From Euhalothece natronophila Z-M001 (lineage in GTDB: Bacteria > Cyanobacteriota > Cyanobacteriia > Cyanobacteriales > Rubidibacteraceae): a DNA stretch of 64,000 nucleotides. The stretch spans positions 1,674,001 to 1,738,000 of the forward strand of contig NZ_CP042326.1 of NCBI RefSeq assembly GCF_007904085.1, in the 5' to 3' direction. The position numbers and the translations under genes are program-made. Under the pieces are notes generated by a model. That model saw only the letters and a list, made by a program, of their open reading frames with translations. It did no database searches and was not told the DNA's origin. Shown here piece by piece: positions 1 to 6,672 of this stretch (its first letter is position 1; each line of letters opens with the position of its first letter).

Positions 1-346
1 GGGATGCTAGTCTTCTGTTATAGGGAGGTGCAAAAATTTGCTGTTTAGAGTTTTGCCAACGTTCAATGAGAGCTACCGCTTCTTGATCACTAAGCGATGA
101 TTTCTCTTGCTGCGAAATTTGTCCATTCTGGGGACGGCTGTCTTCTTCACTACTTGATGAGGAATCACTAGATCTATTTTGTGTTGATGATCCTCCTGAA
201 TCTGAACCAAAATTGGAAAAAATTGATGAAAACTGACCTCTAAGATTAGGATTGTTAAAGTTTAATATAAAAATTATCATGATGATACCAGTAATAATGC
301 TACCAATACTAATCAAGTTTTGCCTTTTTATTTTGTCCTGATCCAT
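1..346 (-). CDS. Membrane-anchored protein with probable IMS (ARC6-type) domain, 3' end outside window
   Basis: I read this partial gene directly. It starts at the ATG at 346, behind a strong AGGAGG ribosome site at 355-360. Visible residues: a short basic N-terminus, one transmembrane helix (about residues 11-29), a Ser/Glu-rich low-complexity linker (about 45-75), then SLSDQEAVALIERWQNSKQQ at about 85-104. That last stretch resembles the start of the IMS/DUF4101 domain of ARC6 and related cyanobacterial proteins; most of the domain lies beyond the window. It is the last visible gene of a minus-strand operon with two WXG100-like proteins and an FtsK-like ATPase. Role unknown; possibly a membrane partner or substrate receptor of that module. 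The domain call is tentative because only its first helix is visible. Confidence 0.7.
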   Translation of the reverse strand, partial: MDQDKIKRQNLISIGSIITGIIMIIFILNFNNPNLRGQFSSIFSNFGSDSGGSSTQNRSSDSSSSSEEDSRPQNGQISQQEKSSLSDQEAVALIERWQNSKQQIFAPPYNRRLAS

Positions 347-391
347 TGCGTTTTCCTCCTTTTTAATATCAACAAATAAAAATCAACCTTT

Positions 392-688
392 TTATAGACT
401 TGGCAAATTACCTACTTGACTACTTATTTTTTCTTGCTTCTCGATCATTTCTTCCACAAACTTAATATGCTTCTCGTTTGCTTGTTCTGCATCATTATAG
501 GTGCTTAATATTTTTTCAAATATATCTTCAAAGTCATTTCGCTGTTTATCTTCCCAAGATGATTTTAAATTACTCCATTGGTTTTGAAGCTGTGATTTTT
601 CTTGACGTAAGTTTTCTTGGCATTTTCTTAATTCTTGCAAAAAAGATTGTGCATCTTTAATGCTAAAAGAAAAATTATTAGAAGCCAT
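392..688 (-). CDS. WXG100-like small helical protein
   Basis: A 98-residue protein with no signal peptide, predicted almost entirely helical and rich in Gln, Lys and Glu. Two helices flank a central turn with W..LKSSWEDKQRNDF; the second Trp sits where WXG100 (Esx) proteins carry their W-x-G turn, but the third position is Asp, not Gly. Length and helix-turn-helix layout match the Esx family, which folds as four-helix-bundle dimers exported by type VII secretion. It follows a second, canonical WXG protein and the ATPase in the same operon, with its own AGGAGG site just upstream. Probably the heterodimer partner of the 91-residue protein; a canonical C-terminal export signal is not obvious. 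Confidence 0.72.
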   Translation of the reverse strand: MASNNFSFSIKDAQSFLQELRKCQENLRQEKSQLQNQWSNLKSSWEDKQRNDFEDIFEKILSTYNDAEQANEKHIKFVEEMIEKQEKISSQVGNLPSL

Positions 689-708
689 TTTTCCTCCTAC
701 TTAATTAA

Positions 709-984
709 CTAGGTTTGCTCATTCATCTCTTTCACTACTTGATAAAACTTTTCGATATATTCTAGAGCATCATCTCCATTTTTAGCAGCAGTTTTTAAGT
801 CGTCTAAAGTTTGTGTAAATTCTTTGCTAAATCGCTCTTTACTTTCTCCTTGCCAAGAGTCATCACATTTTTCCCATTTTCGCTCTAATGATTTCATTTG
901 CTCTTGAATAAAATCTTGAAAATCTTCCAAGATTCTTAAAAATTTTTCTAACTCTTGTTCATCAACGTCAATATCTCTAGACAT
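709..984 (-). CDS. WXG100 family protein (Esx-like)
   Basis: A 91-residue, acidic, all-helical protein with the W-x-G signature visible as DSWQGESKERF at mid-length, preceded by WEKC. No signal peptide or membrane segment. Size, central WQG turn and flanking amphipathic helices are those of the WXG100 family, whose members are substrates or co-chaperones of FtsK/EccC-driven type VII secretion. It lies 11 bp downstream of the FtsK-like gene and has an AGGAGG ribosome site, so it is surely cotranscribed with it. Whether it is secreted or acts inside the cell cannot be told from sequence. Confidence 0.82.
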   Translation of the reverse strand: MSRDIDVDEQELEKFLRILEDFQDFIQEQMKSLERKWEKCDDSWQGESKERFSKEFTQTLDDLKTAAKNGDDALEYIEKFYQVVKEMNEQT

Positions 985-995
985 AATTTTACCTC

Positions 996-3900
996 CTAAT
1001 AACGTTTTTGAAATTGTTCACTATAACTAGATAGTTCTTCTTTAGTGGGAACTGCGTAAGGTTTGAATTTTTCTAAATAATTAGATGCGTCATCATAAAA
1101 ATAGGCTCTCATCCTTGGTAATTTTTGAGCATAAGTTTCTCCAAACATTAAGCGAGAGTCAGATTCAGACATTGTTAAACCTACACGCAAGTCAAAATGA
1201 GTCAACCAAGAGCGATCATCAGCAGTCATTTTGAGAAAAGTTTTAAGGTCTTCTACCCATAGTATGGTATGAATACCTAGTTCAGAGCCTTGGGAAATAA
1301 GCTGACTAACTTTTTCTGCATCTTCTGATAACTCCTCACGATTGCGACGACCCATTGTTGGGCGTAAGTTTTGAGCTTGATTCAAACTTCCGATAGCATA
1401 GATAAAAAATATCGTTTCTCCAAAATCTTCTTCGTCTGGATTTTCGTTGCGCTTGTTAAGACGGCTGTCAAATTCTTCATAAACTTCTCTTAAAAGCATT
1501 GTTGACTTTAAAATTTGCTGTTCTTTATCAGAGAAACGCTTGGCGATTTGAATAGAGAAGTAAGGGCTAAAACAATCTCGAAAGTGAGTTGTCATCTCAG
1601 TCCAATAATTATCCTCATCAGGAATAGATAAATCAATAATTTTGAATTGAGCTGTCTCTGGCTTACGGGAATGAACTAAACTAACTAGGATACCACTAAG
1701 AATGCCAAAAATAATTTCTTCAGATGAACCCACTAAAAGCATATTACTACGAGGACGAGAGCGGAAAATTGCTTTAGTATGATTCCCAATTCGCATTGCT
1801 TCTCCGAGCCAAGCAACACTAGGAGCTTCTTGAACAATCCAATCTTTTTCTTTTAAAACCTGTTTATTTAACTCTTTCAATGAGAGCCATTGAGGGATTT
1901 CTGATAATTGCTTTAATTGACGATTCTGATTGAGATTAGTGGGTTGCGAACCATTAAATACCACCAGAGGTTCTGAGCGTTGATAGTTATTTTCCTCTGC
2001 AATAGATTTGATGTAACTTAGAGCCTTATATCGTTCTTGGGCAGAAATATTAGCTACTTGACCAATTTCGTTATGATTCTTTTTGCCAAACTCCTTATTG
2101 TAGATAACTTTCCCAGGTTTGTCTAATAAATCTACAGCGCTAGTATTCCCATCTCCCAAAATAGCACTGGCCGTACTTTCGTCCATTTGTTGAACCATCC
2201 TTAAATCTACCTGAGAATAGATTTCTCTAGACATATTCTGAACGTTGGGAGATTGAGAAGCAATGACTAAATGAATTCCAAAAGCACGTCCTTGTCGAGT
2301 TATATTATCCATAACTGTATTCAAGCGACGGGTAATTTGGTCGTTTTCTTGGAACATATACTGAAATTCATCAATCACGACCAAAATACGAGGCATTTTT
2401 TCTCCAGTCTGATCTCGATACTCCTGTAATTTATTCAGATTTCCTGCTGCCTTAAACTGATTACTACGTTCTTCTATTTGTTGATTAATATACTCTAGGA
2501 CACTTAAACCAAATTCACGGTCACTTTCGATAGAGACTACTTTTGCATGAGGTAAAGCATTATCTTCTTCATCGTCCTTCAATTCTGTAGAATTGAAATT
2601 ATTATTCCCCTTTTCCGAGTTGACATACATTTGAAACTCTACTCCCTCTTTAAAGTCAAGTAAATATAACTCTAATTCTTCAGGAGAGTATTTCATAGCA
2701 AGACTGGTAATAATAGCGTGCAGAGTAAAACTTTTACCTGAACCAGTTTTACCTGCTAATAAGCCATGACTAGTCAATTCTCCTTCTTCATTTTCTCCTA
2801 ACCAGAATTCTAATTTATCTTTTGCTCCCTTTAAACCAATGGATGTATTAATACCTCGACGAGTATCATATTTACTAGACCAAGGTTGTTCAGGATAGAA
2901 GTTAGAGAAAGGTATCGTATCAACTTGCGTACTTGTCGTTGCTTCTGTTACCGCTTTTATAATTTGGTTGAATTGTTCTGCAGGAGGAGGCTCATCTAAA
3001 GTTATAGGATATGGGCTTAAAGCCGCGGATATTTGGTGGTGATTTCCGAAATTTCCTCCTCTCAATACGGCAGTTCCGAATTTACCAATACCAAAGATTG
3101 AGCTAAATCTTTTATTTTCCGAATTTTCTAAAGAATTACCAACATGTAAAACAACATTTACCCCAGCCTTATGCCCTTTGACAAGAATACTGTTTAAGTC
3201 ATCTAGAGACCTTTGGGTAAATCCTGCAGGGTAATCGGCAATAAACAAATAACGATAAGGTTCAGCAATTGCTTGTGCTGCTTCATTGTATTCCGCAAGG
3301 TTTTGATAATCATTTCCTAAATAAGTTTGAATAACTTGTTCAATATGATCTGTTAATTGTCTTAATTGATCCTCAATATCATCGCTACGAGTATAAGTTT
3401 TTTGACCCGCTATAAATCGATGTAAATCTTTAAATGGAAAAGTATCCCCCATATTTACTGGATCAATAAAAATACATTGCAATTTTCGAGCTGGAAAAGT
3501 GCTAATTATTCGTAAAGCTGTTGATTGCAATCCTAAAATTACTTTCTCTCGATTTTCTGGGTCAAATTCGAATAATATATGAGGGTTGGTTTCGGAGATC
3601 CCAAAGGTTGGAGCAAGAGCAGGAACTTGTACTAATTGTGATTCCTTATTTTCTACCCTTAGCTCTCCTAGTCGTATAACTCCCGGTGCTAGACCGCTAG
3701 TTTGAGGCTGATAAGCATTAGGAGAATCATCAGGAAACCAACGTGGATCATCCCAAGGTAACGATAATAAACGGGGAGGAGACTCTGAATTAGATGGCGA
3801 ATTATCAAGTAGTTCTCTTAATTCTCTAATTTTATTTTCTACTTCAGAAACTTCAGAGTTTAAAGATTTTGTAAACTCTTTTTTTTCATCTTGCAATGAA

Positions 3901-4061
3901 GCAAATTTATCCTGCAATGAAGCAAGCTCATCGTCACAGCCTTTAATCTTATTACGAATATCTTCCTTTTGTTCTATTAGTTTATACCGTTGTTTTTTTA
4001 GGTTTTCTAATTTATCTTCTAAATTTGCTATTTGGTTAAAGATTTGTCCTAATCCAGGCAT
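996..4061 (-). CDS. FtsK/SpoIIIE-type ATPase, EccC-like, with N-terminal coiled coil
   Basis: 1021 residues. Residues 5-90 are a long coiled coil. Residues 120-390 look like an ATPase fold without a P-loop. Residues 400-690 form the intact FtsK-type motor, with Walker A GKTGSGKS at 437-444, Walker B ILVVIDEF near 559 and the sensor-like LVIASQSP near 598. Residues 740-1015 look like a third ATPase fold whose P-loop position reads VGSSEEII and lacks the GK[ST]. Three ATPase folds in tandem recall EccC of type VII secretion, but here an obvious transmembrane anchor is missing and a coiled coil takes its place. It precedes two WXG100-like genes in one operon. DNA translocation is an alternative role, though the partners favour protein export or assembly. 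Confidence 0.85.
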   Translation of the reverse strand: MPGLGQIFNQIANLEDKLENLKKQRYKLIEQKEDIRNKIKGCDDELASLQDKFASLQDEKKEFTKSLNSEVSEVENKIRELRELLDNSPSNSESPPRLLSLPWDDPRWFPDDSPNAYQPQTSGLAPGVIRLGELRVENKESQLVQVPALAPTFGISETNPHILFEFDPENREKVILGLQSTALRIISTFPARKLQCIFIDPVNMGDTFPFKDLHRFIAGQKTYTRSDDIEDQLRQLTDHIEQVIQTYLGNDYQNLAEYNEAAQAIAEPYRYLFIADYPAGFTQRSLDDLNSILVKGHKAGVNVVLHVGNSLENSENKRFSSIFGIGKFGTAVLRGGNFGNHHQISAALSPYPITLDEPPPAEQFNQIIKAVTEATTSTQVDTIPFSNFYPEQPWSSKYDTRRGINTSIGLKGAKDKLEFWLGENEEGELTSHGLLAGKTGSGKSFTLHAIITSLAMKYSPEELELYLLDFKEGVEFQMYVNSEKGNNNFNSTELKDDEEDNALPHAKVVSIESDREFGLSVLEYINQQIEERSNQFKAAGNLNKLQEYRDQTGEKMPRILVVIDEFQYMFQENDQITRRLNTVMDNITRQGRAFGIHLVIASQSPNVQNMSREIYSQVDLRMVQQMDESTASAILGDGNTSAVDLLDKPGKVIYNKEFGKKNHNEIGQVANISAQERYKALSYIKSIAEENNYQRSEPLVVFNGSQPTNLNQNRQLKQLSEIPQWLSLKELNKQVLKEKDWIVQEAPSVAWLGEAMRIGNHTKAIFRSRPRSNMLLVGSSEEIIFGILSGILVSLVHSRKPETAQFKIIDLSIPDEDNYWTEMTTHFRDCFSPYFSIQIAKRFSDKEQQILKSTMLLREVYEEFDSRLNKRNENPDEEDFGETIFFIYAIGSLNQAQNLRPTMGRRNREELSEDAEKVSQLISQGSELGIHTILWVEDLKTFLKMTADDRSWLTHFDLRVGLTMSESDSRLMFGETYAQKLPRMRAYFYDDASNYLEKFKPYAVPTKEELSSYSEQFQKRY

Positions 4062-4081
4062 TATTTTTCCTCCTTTTTGGT

Positions 4082-4471
4082 TTAGTTATGCCAAACAATC
4101 ACAATAAAAAACCCTGTTAAAATTATGGTAGCCCAAAGGCTTTGAAACAAACCCGTTACTAAAACTGCCACTGCCACTATACCTATAATACGGAAAGTTT
4201 TTCCTACATTAAGGTTTTCAATTTTAGATTCAGTCTCCCTTATCTGAACATCAACCTCGTCTATTTGACTACTAATACTATTTTTTTCATCGGAAAGTGA
4301 CGGCTTAGTTTGGTTTAAAAGTTCAGTCTTTTCATGGTTTAAAAGTTCAGTCTTTTCACGTTCAAACTCAAAAAACTCGAAACTTTTATCAATAATAGAA
4401 TTAATTAAGCGATAATACTCGCTGAAAATTTCTTGATCATTTTTTGAATTATTTGAATTATTGGTCATCAT
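4082..4471 (-). CDS. Coiled-coil protein with C-terminal membrane hairpin
   Basis: I place the start at the tandem ATGs near 4466-4471, giving about 130 residues beginning MMTNNSNN; an upstream ATG at 4528 would add 19 residues but neither start has a clear ribosome site. Residues 15-90 are strongly charged and coiled-coil-like, with a short internal duplication (EKTELLN twice). Residues 90-128 form two closely spaced transmembrane segments. It lies 20 bp upstream of the FtsK-like gene on the same strand, so it is probably the first gene of the WXG100 operon and a candidate membrane anchor for the coiled-coil N-terminus of the ATPase. No known family recognised. Confidence 0.65.
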   Translation of the reverse strand: MMTNNSNNSKNDQEIFSEYYRLINSIIDKSFEFFEFEREKTELLNHEKTELLNQTKPSLSDEKNSISSQIDEVDVQIRETESKIENLNVGKTFRIIGIVAVAVLVTGLFQSLWATIILTGFFIVIVWHN

Positions 4472-4528
4472 TTTTAATTTGTTCTTTTTATACAGTCCTC
4501 TTTTAAAAATTAAAGCGTAAGGGATCAA

Positions 4529-5185
4529 TGTATATCATTTTTCCAAAATAATTTTGTATCGCTATATGAGATAAAGTTAAGTTGCTTTATGCAAATCTTC
4601 GTTGCATCAAATGAAAGCCTTGATATAAAACCAATTTAAAGTAATTGATTAAGTTTTAAAGTAGGATCACTTCTTATTTAAGTTTTCCTCATACGTTGAT
4701 TGTATATCAGCGTAACCTGCCACTCATCTTAAAATCTCCATTTTTGAGTAAAGAGTTTTCTTAATATTGTTTTTATAATTTAGACAGATTAATACATGAA
4801 GCGACATGATTTAACGTGAACTTAGGTGATTCTTAGTTACAAATCCTCACTAGCTTTTAAGGGAGAAATTTACTTAGTAGTGAGTAAGTAACAACAGTTA
4901 CTAAATTGCTTTAACCAAAATCATCTAAAATTTTAGATTTTCGCAGTAATACTCTAGAATTCTCATCTTTAGCAGTAGTAATAAACCATGGAGAATGAAA
5001 GGAATACACCTCAACCCACTGCCTTCAATCTCCCTGCTTAAAAGTAGCTTAAGGTTACCTAGCCTTGAAGCAGAGTCAAAGAGCCTCACCTGCCTTAGTT
5101 TAAGATCAGGGCTGTTCATTCTTGGGAGAAAAATTGGCAGTCCCTATGGCAAAATTGCAAGTTATTGAGGTTTACATAAACAACG
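4529..5185. other. Intergenic region upstream of the WXG100 operon
   Basis: About 650 bp of AT-rich sequence that should hold the operon promoter. I see no convincing gene. A minus-strand open frame at 4925-5119 has no ribosome site or recognised motif and may be a decayed insertion sequence. A stretch at 5105-5135 (GGGCTGTTCATTCT) resembles one end of repeat family A. Confidence 0.4.
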
Positions 5186-5275
5186 ATGGTAGATTTTCCG
5201 TTAAGCAATATCCGCATTGTCTTAGTTGAACCTGCTGGGGCTTTAAATGTAGGCGCGATCGCGCTCATCCATTAG
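5186..5275 (+). pseudogene. Relic of a TrmJ/SpoU-type RNA methyltransferase (N-terminus only)
   Basis: A 29-codon open frame reads MVDFPLSNIRIVLVEPAGAL then NVGAIALIH and stops. The segment IRIVLVEPAGxLNVGAIA is the conserved beginning of TrmJ/TrmH (SpoU, SPOUT-fold) tRNA/rRNA 2'-O-methyltransferases, in which NVG-x-[IV]-AR starts the first catalytic motif. The frame ends just after the motif, at a HIP1-like GGCGCGATCGCGC site, and nothing downstream continues the family. It is therefore a truncated remnant, perhaps left by a deletion at the palindrome. It is unlikely to encode an active product. Confidence 0.6.
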
Positions 5276-5620
5276 TTCTAGAAATCTCCCTACTTAAGCC
5301 CTTTTTTCTATCAGTATCACTATTAAACAGCGATTCAATAATAAAACCACTTTTGAGTTTTTAGAAACTTATTTAAGGTATTAATCATGTGTTTGCTGTG
5401 CATTTTAACACGAAACAATGCACAAAGTGGGATTTATACTTAGGAAAATGTTATTTCCAATAACATAATGATGCAGAAAAGCTGATATATGATTTTGGGT
5501 GAATTTAGTCCTTTATTACTATATTGAAAGGTGATAGTGTAAATACCTCATACCATTTCTAAGAAGTTAGGTTAAAGTGACTTCTCAGCCTTCACCCCCT
5601 CAGTGTTGTGAATAATTATT
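5276..5620. other. Intergenic, nothing recognised
   Basis: About 345 bp of AT-rich sequence between the methyltransferase relic and the potassium channel gene. No ORF with a ribosome site, RNA gene or repeat was recognised. It presumably contains the channel promoter. Confidence 0.4.
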
Positions 5621-6448
5621 ATGAAAAAGCTTCATTTTTCTCTCAAATACCGAGTTTGTAAAACCCTAGACCTAGCAGAAACGAATGATCCACTCAGTAA
5701 AGCCTTTGATATCTTCCTGCTAGGACTAATTTTCCTCAACATAGTTGCTGTCGCTTTAGAAACTGTTGATTCATTATACGAAAATTACCGATATTTTTTT
5801 GAAGCCTTTGAGGGATTTTCAGTCTTATTCTTTACAGTGGAATATATTTTAAGAATTTGGAGTTGTACCGTTAAATTACACTATCGGCATCCGATTTGGG
5901 GTAGAGTCAGATATATAATTACGCCTCTTGCTTTAATTGACTTACTAGCAATTTTACCTTTTTTTCTTCCCTTACTCTCTCCTCAATTACGCATTGGTCG
6001 AAGCTTACGTTTACTCAGACTATTTCGCGTTCTAAAACTCAATCGCTATACCGATTCTCTGAGAATTTTAGGTCGTGTATTACGGTTAAAACAAGAAGAA
6101 TTGCTCCTCTCATTATTTGTTCTTGCTGTGTTATTAGCCGTTGCTTCTACAATGATTTATTTTGCAGAACATGACGCTCAACCAGAAGCCTTCTCTAGTA
6201 TTCCTGAAGCAATGTGGTGGGGAACAATTACTCTTACTACTGTTGGTTATGGAGATGTTTACCCCGTTACCTTACTAGGTCGGATTTTAGGAGCAATTTT
6301 AGCAATTTTAGGCATTGGCTTATTTGCCCTTCCTGCTGGGATTTTAGCCTCAGGATTTTCTGAGGAATTACAAGCTAGAAAAGCCAAAAAAAAGACTCAA
6401 CCCCAAATTTGTCCACATTGTGGCGAAATTATTAATCCCAAAGAATAG
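5621..6448 (+). CDS. Voltage-gated potassium channel with C-terminal zinc ribbon
   Basis: 275 residues with the six-transmembrane ion-transport fold. The S4 voltage sensor lies at about 124-145 with regularly spaced arginines (RSLRLLRLFRVLKLNR). The pore helix and K+ selectivity filter TVGYGD are at 207-212, followed by the S6 helix with Gly-rich ends. The subunit would tetramerise in the cytoplasmic membrane. The C-terminus ends in CPHCGE at 264-269, half of a zinc ribbon; a pair of such tails could share a metal. The gene is monocistronic, followed directly by a family A repeat. The potassium channel call is secure; gating properties are not predictable. Confidence 0.92.
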   Translation: MKKLHFSLKYRVCKTLDLAETNDPLSKAFDIFLLGLIFLNIVAVALETVDSLYENYRYFFEAFEGFSVLFFTVEYILRIWSCTVKLHYRHPIWGRVRYIITPLALIDLLAILPFFLPLLSPQLRIGRSLRLLRLFRVLKLNRYTDSLRILGRVLRLKQEELLLSLFVLAVLLAVASTMIYFAEHDAQPEAFSSIPEAMWWGTITLTTVGYGDVYPVTLLGRILGAILAILGIGLFALPAGILASGFSEELQARKAKKKTQPQICPHCGEIINPKE

Positions 6449-6630
6449 GCTGGGCTGTTTCATTCTCGGGGTGAAAATTGAAAGTAATACCCTGAAATCC
6501 TTACATGGTGGGGCGGTCGCGATTATTTCTTCTGATTTAAAATCTTCTTAACGTTCTATCTCCCTATCTCCCTATCTCCCCATCCATCTCCCCACCTGAG
6601 GAGATTTTCAGGAGAATGAAACCACCCTGC
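6449..6630. repeat. MITE-like repeat family A, complete copy (reverse orientation)
   Basis: 182 bp bounded by imperfect inverted repeats: GCTGGGCTGTTTCATTCTC on the left and the reverse complement of GCAGGGTGGTTTCATTCTC on the right. The interior carries a G/A-rich octamer tract (CTATCTCC repeated) and a conserved block with TTCTTCTGATTTAA. Related copies lie at 10476, 33623 and 49913 in the opposite orientation. No coding capacity. It sits immediately after the channel stop codon. Confidence 0.75.
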
Positions 6631-6672
6631 AAAGAAGAGGGGGGATAGATTTCCACCCCTAACCGCTAAGTT

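Noticed and set aside
4925-5119. 64-codon minus-strand ORF
   Set aside because: No ribosome site, no motif I can name, and it lies in repeat-like noncoding sequence. Perhaps a decayed insertion sequence, but not supportable as a gene.
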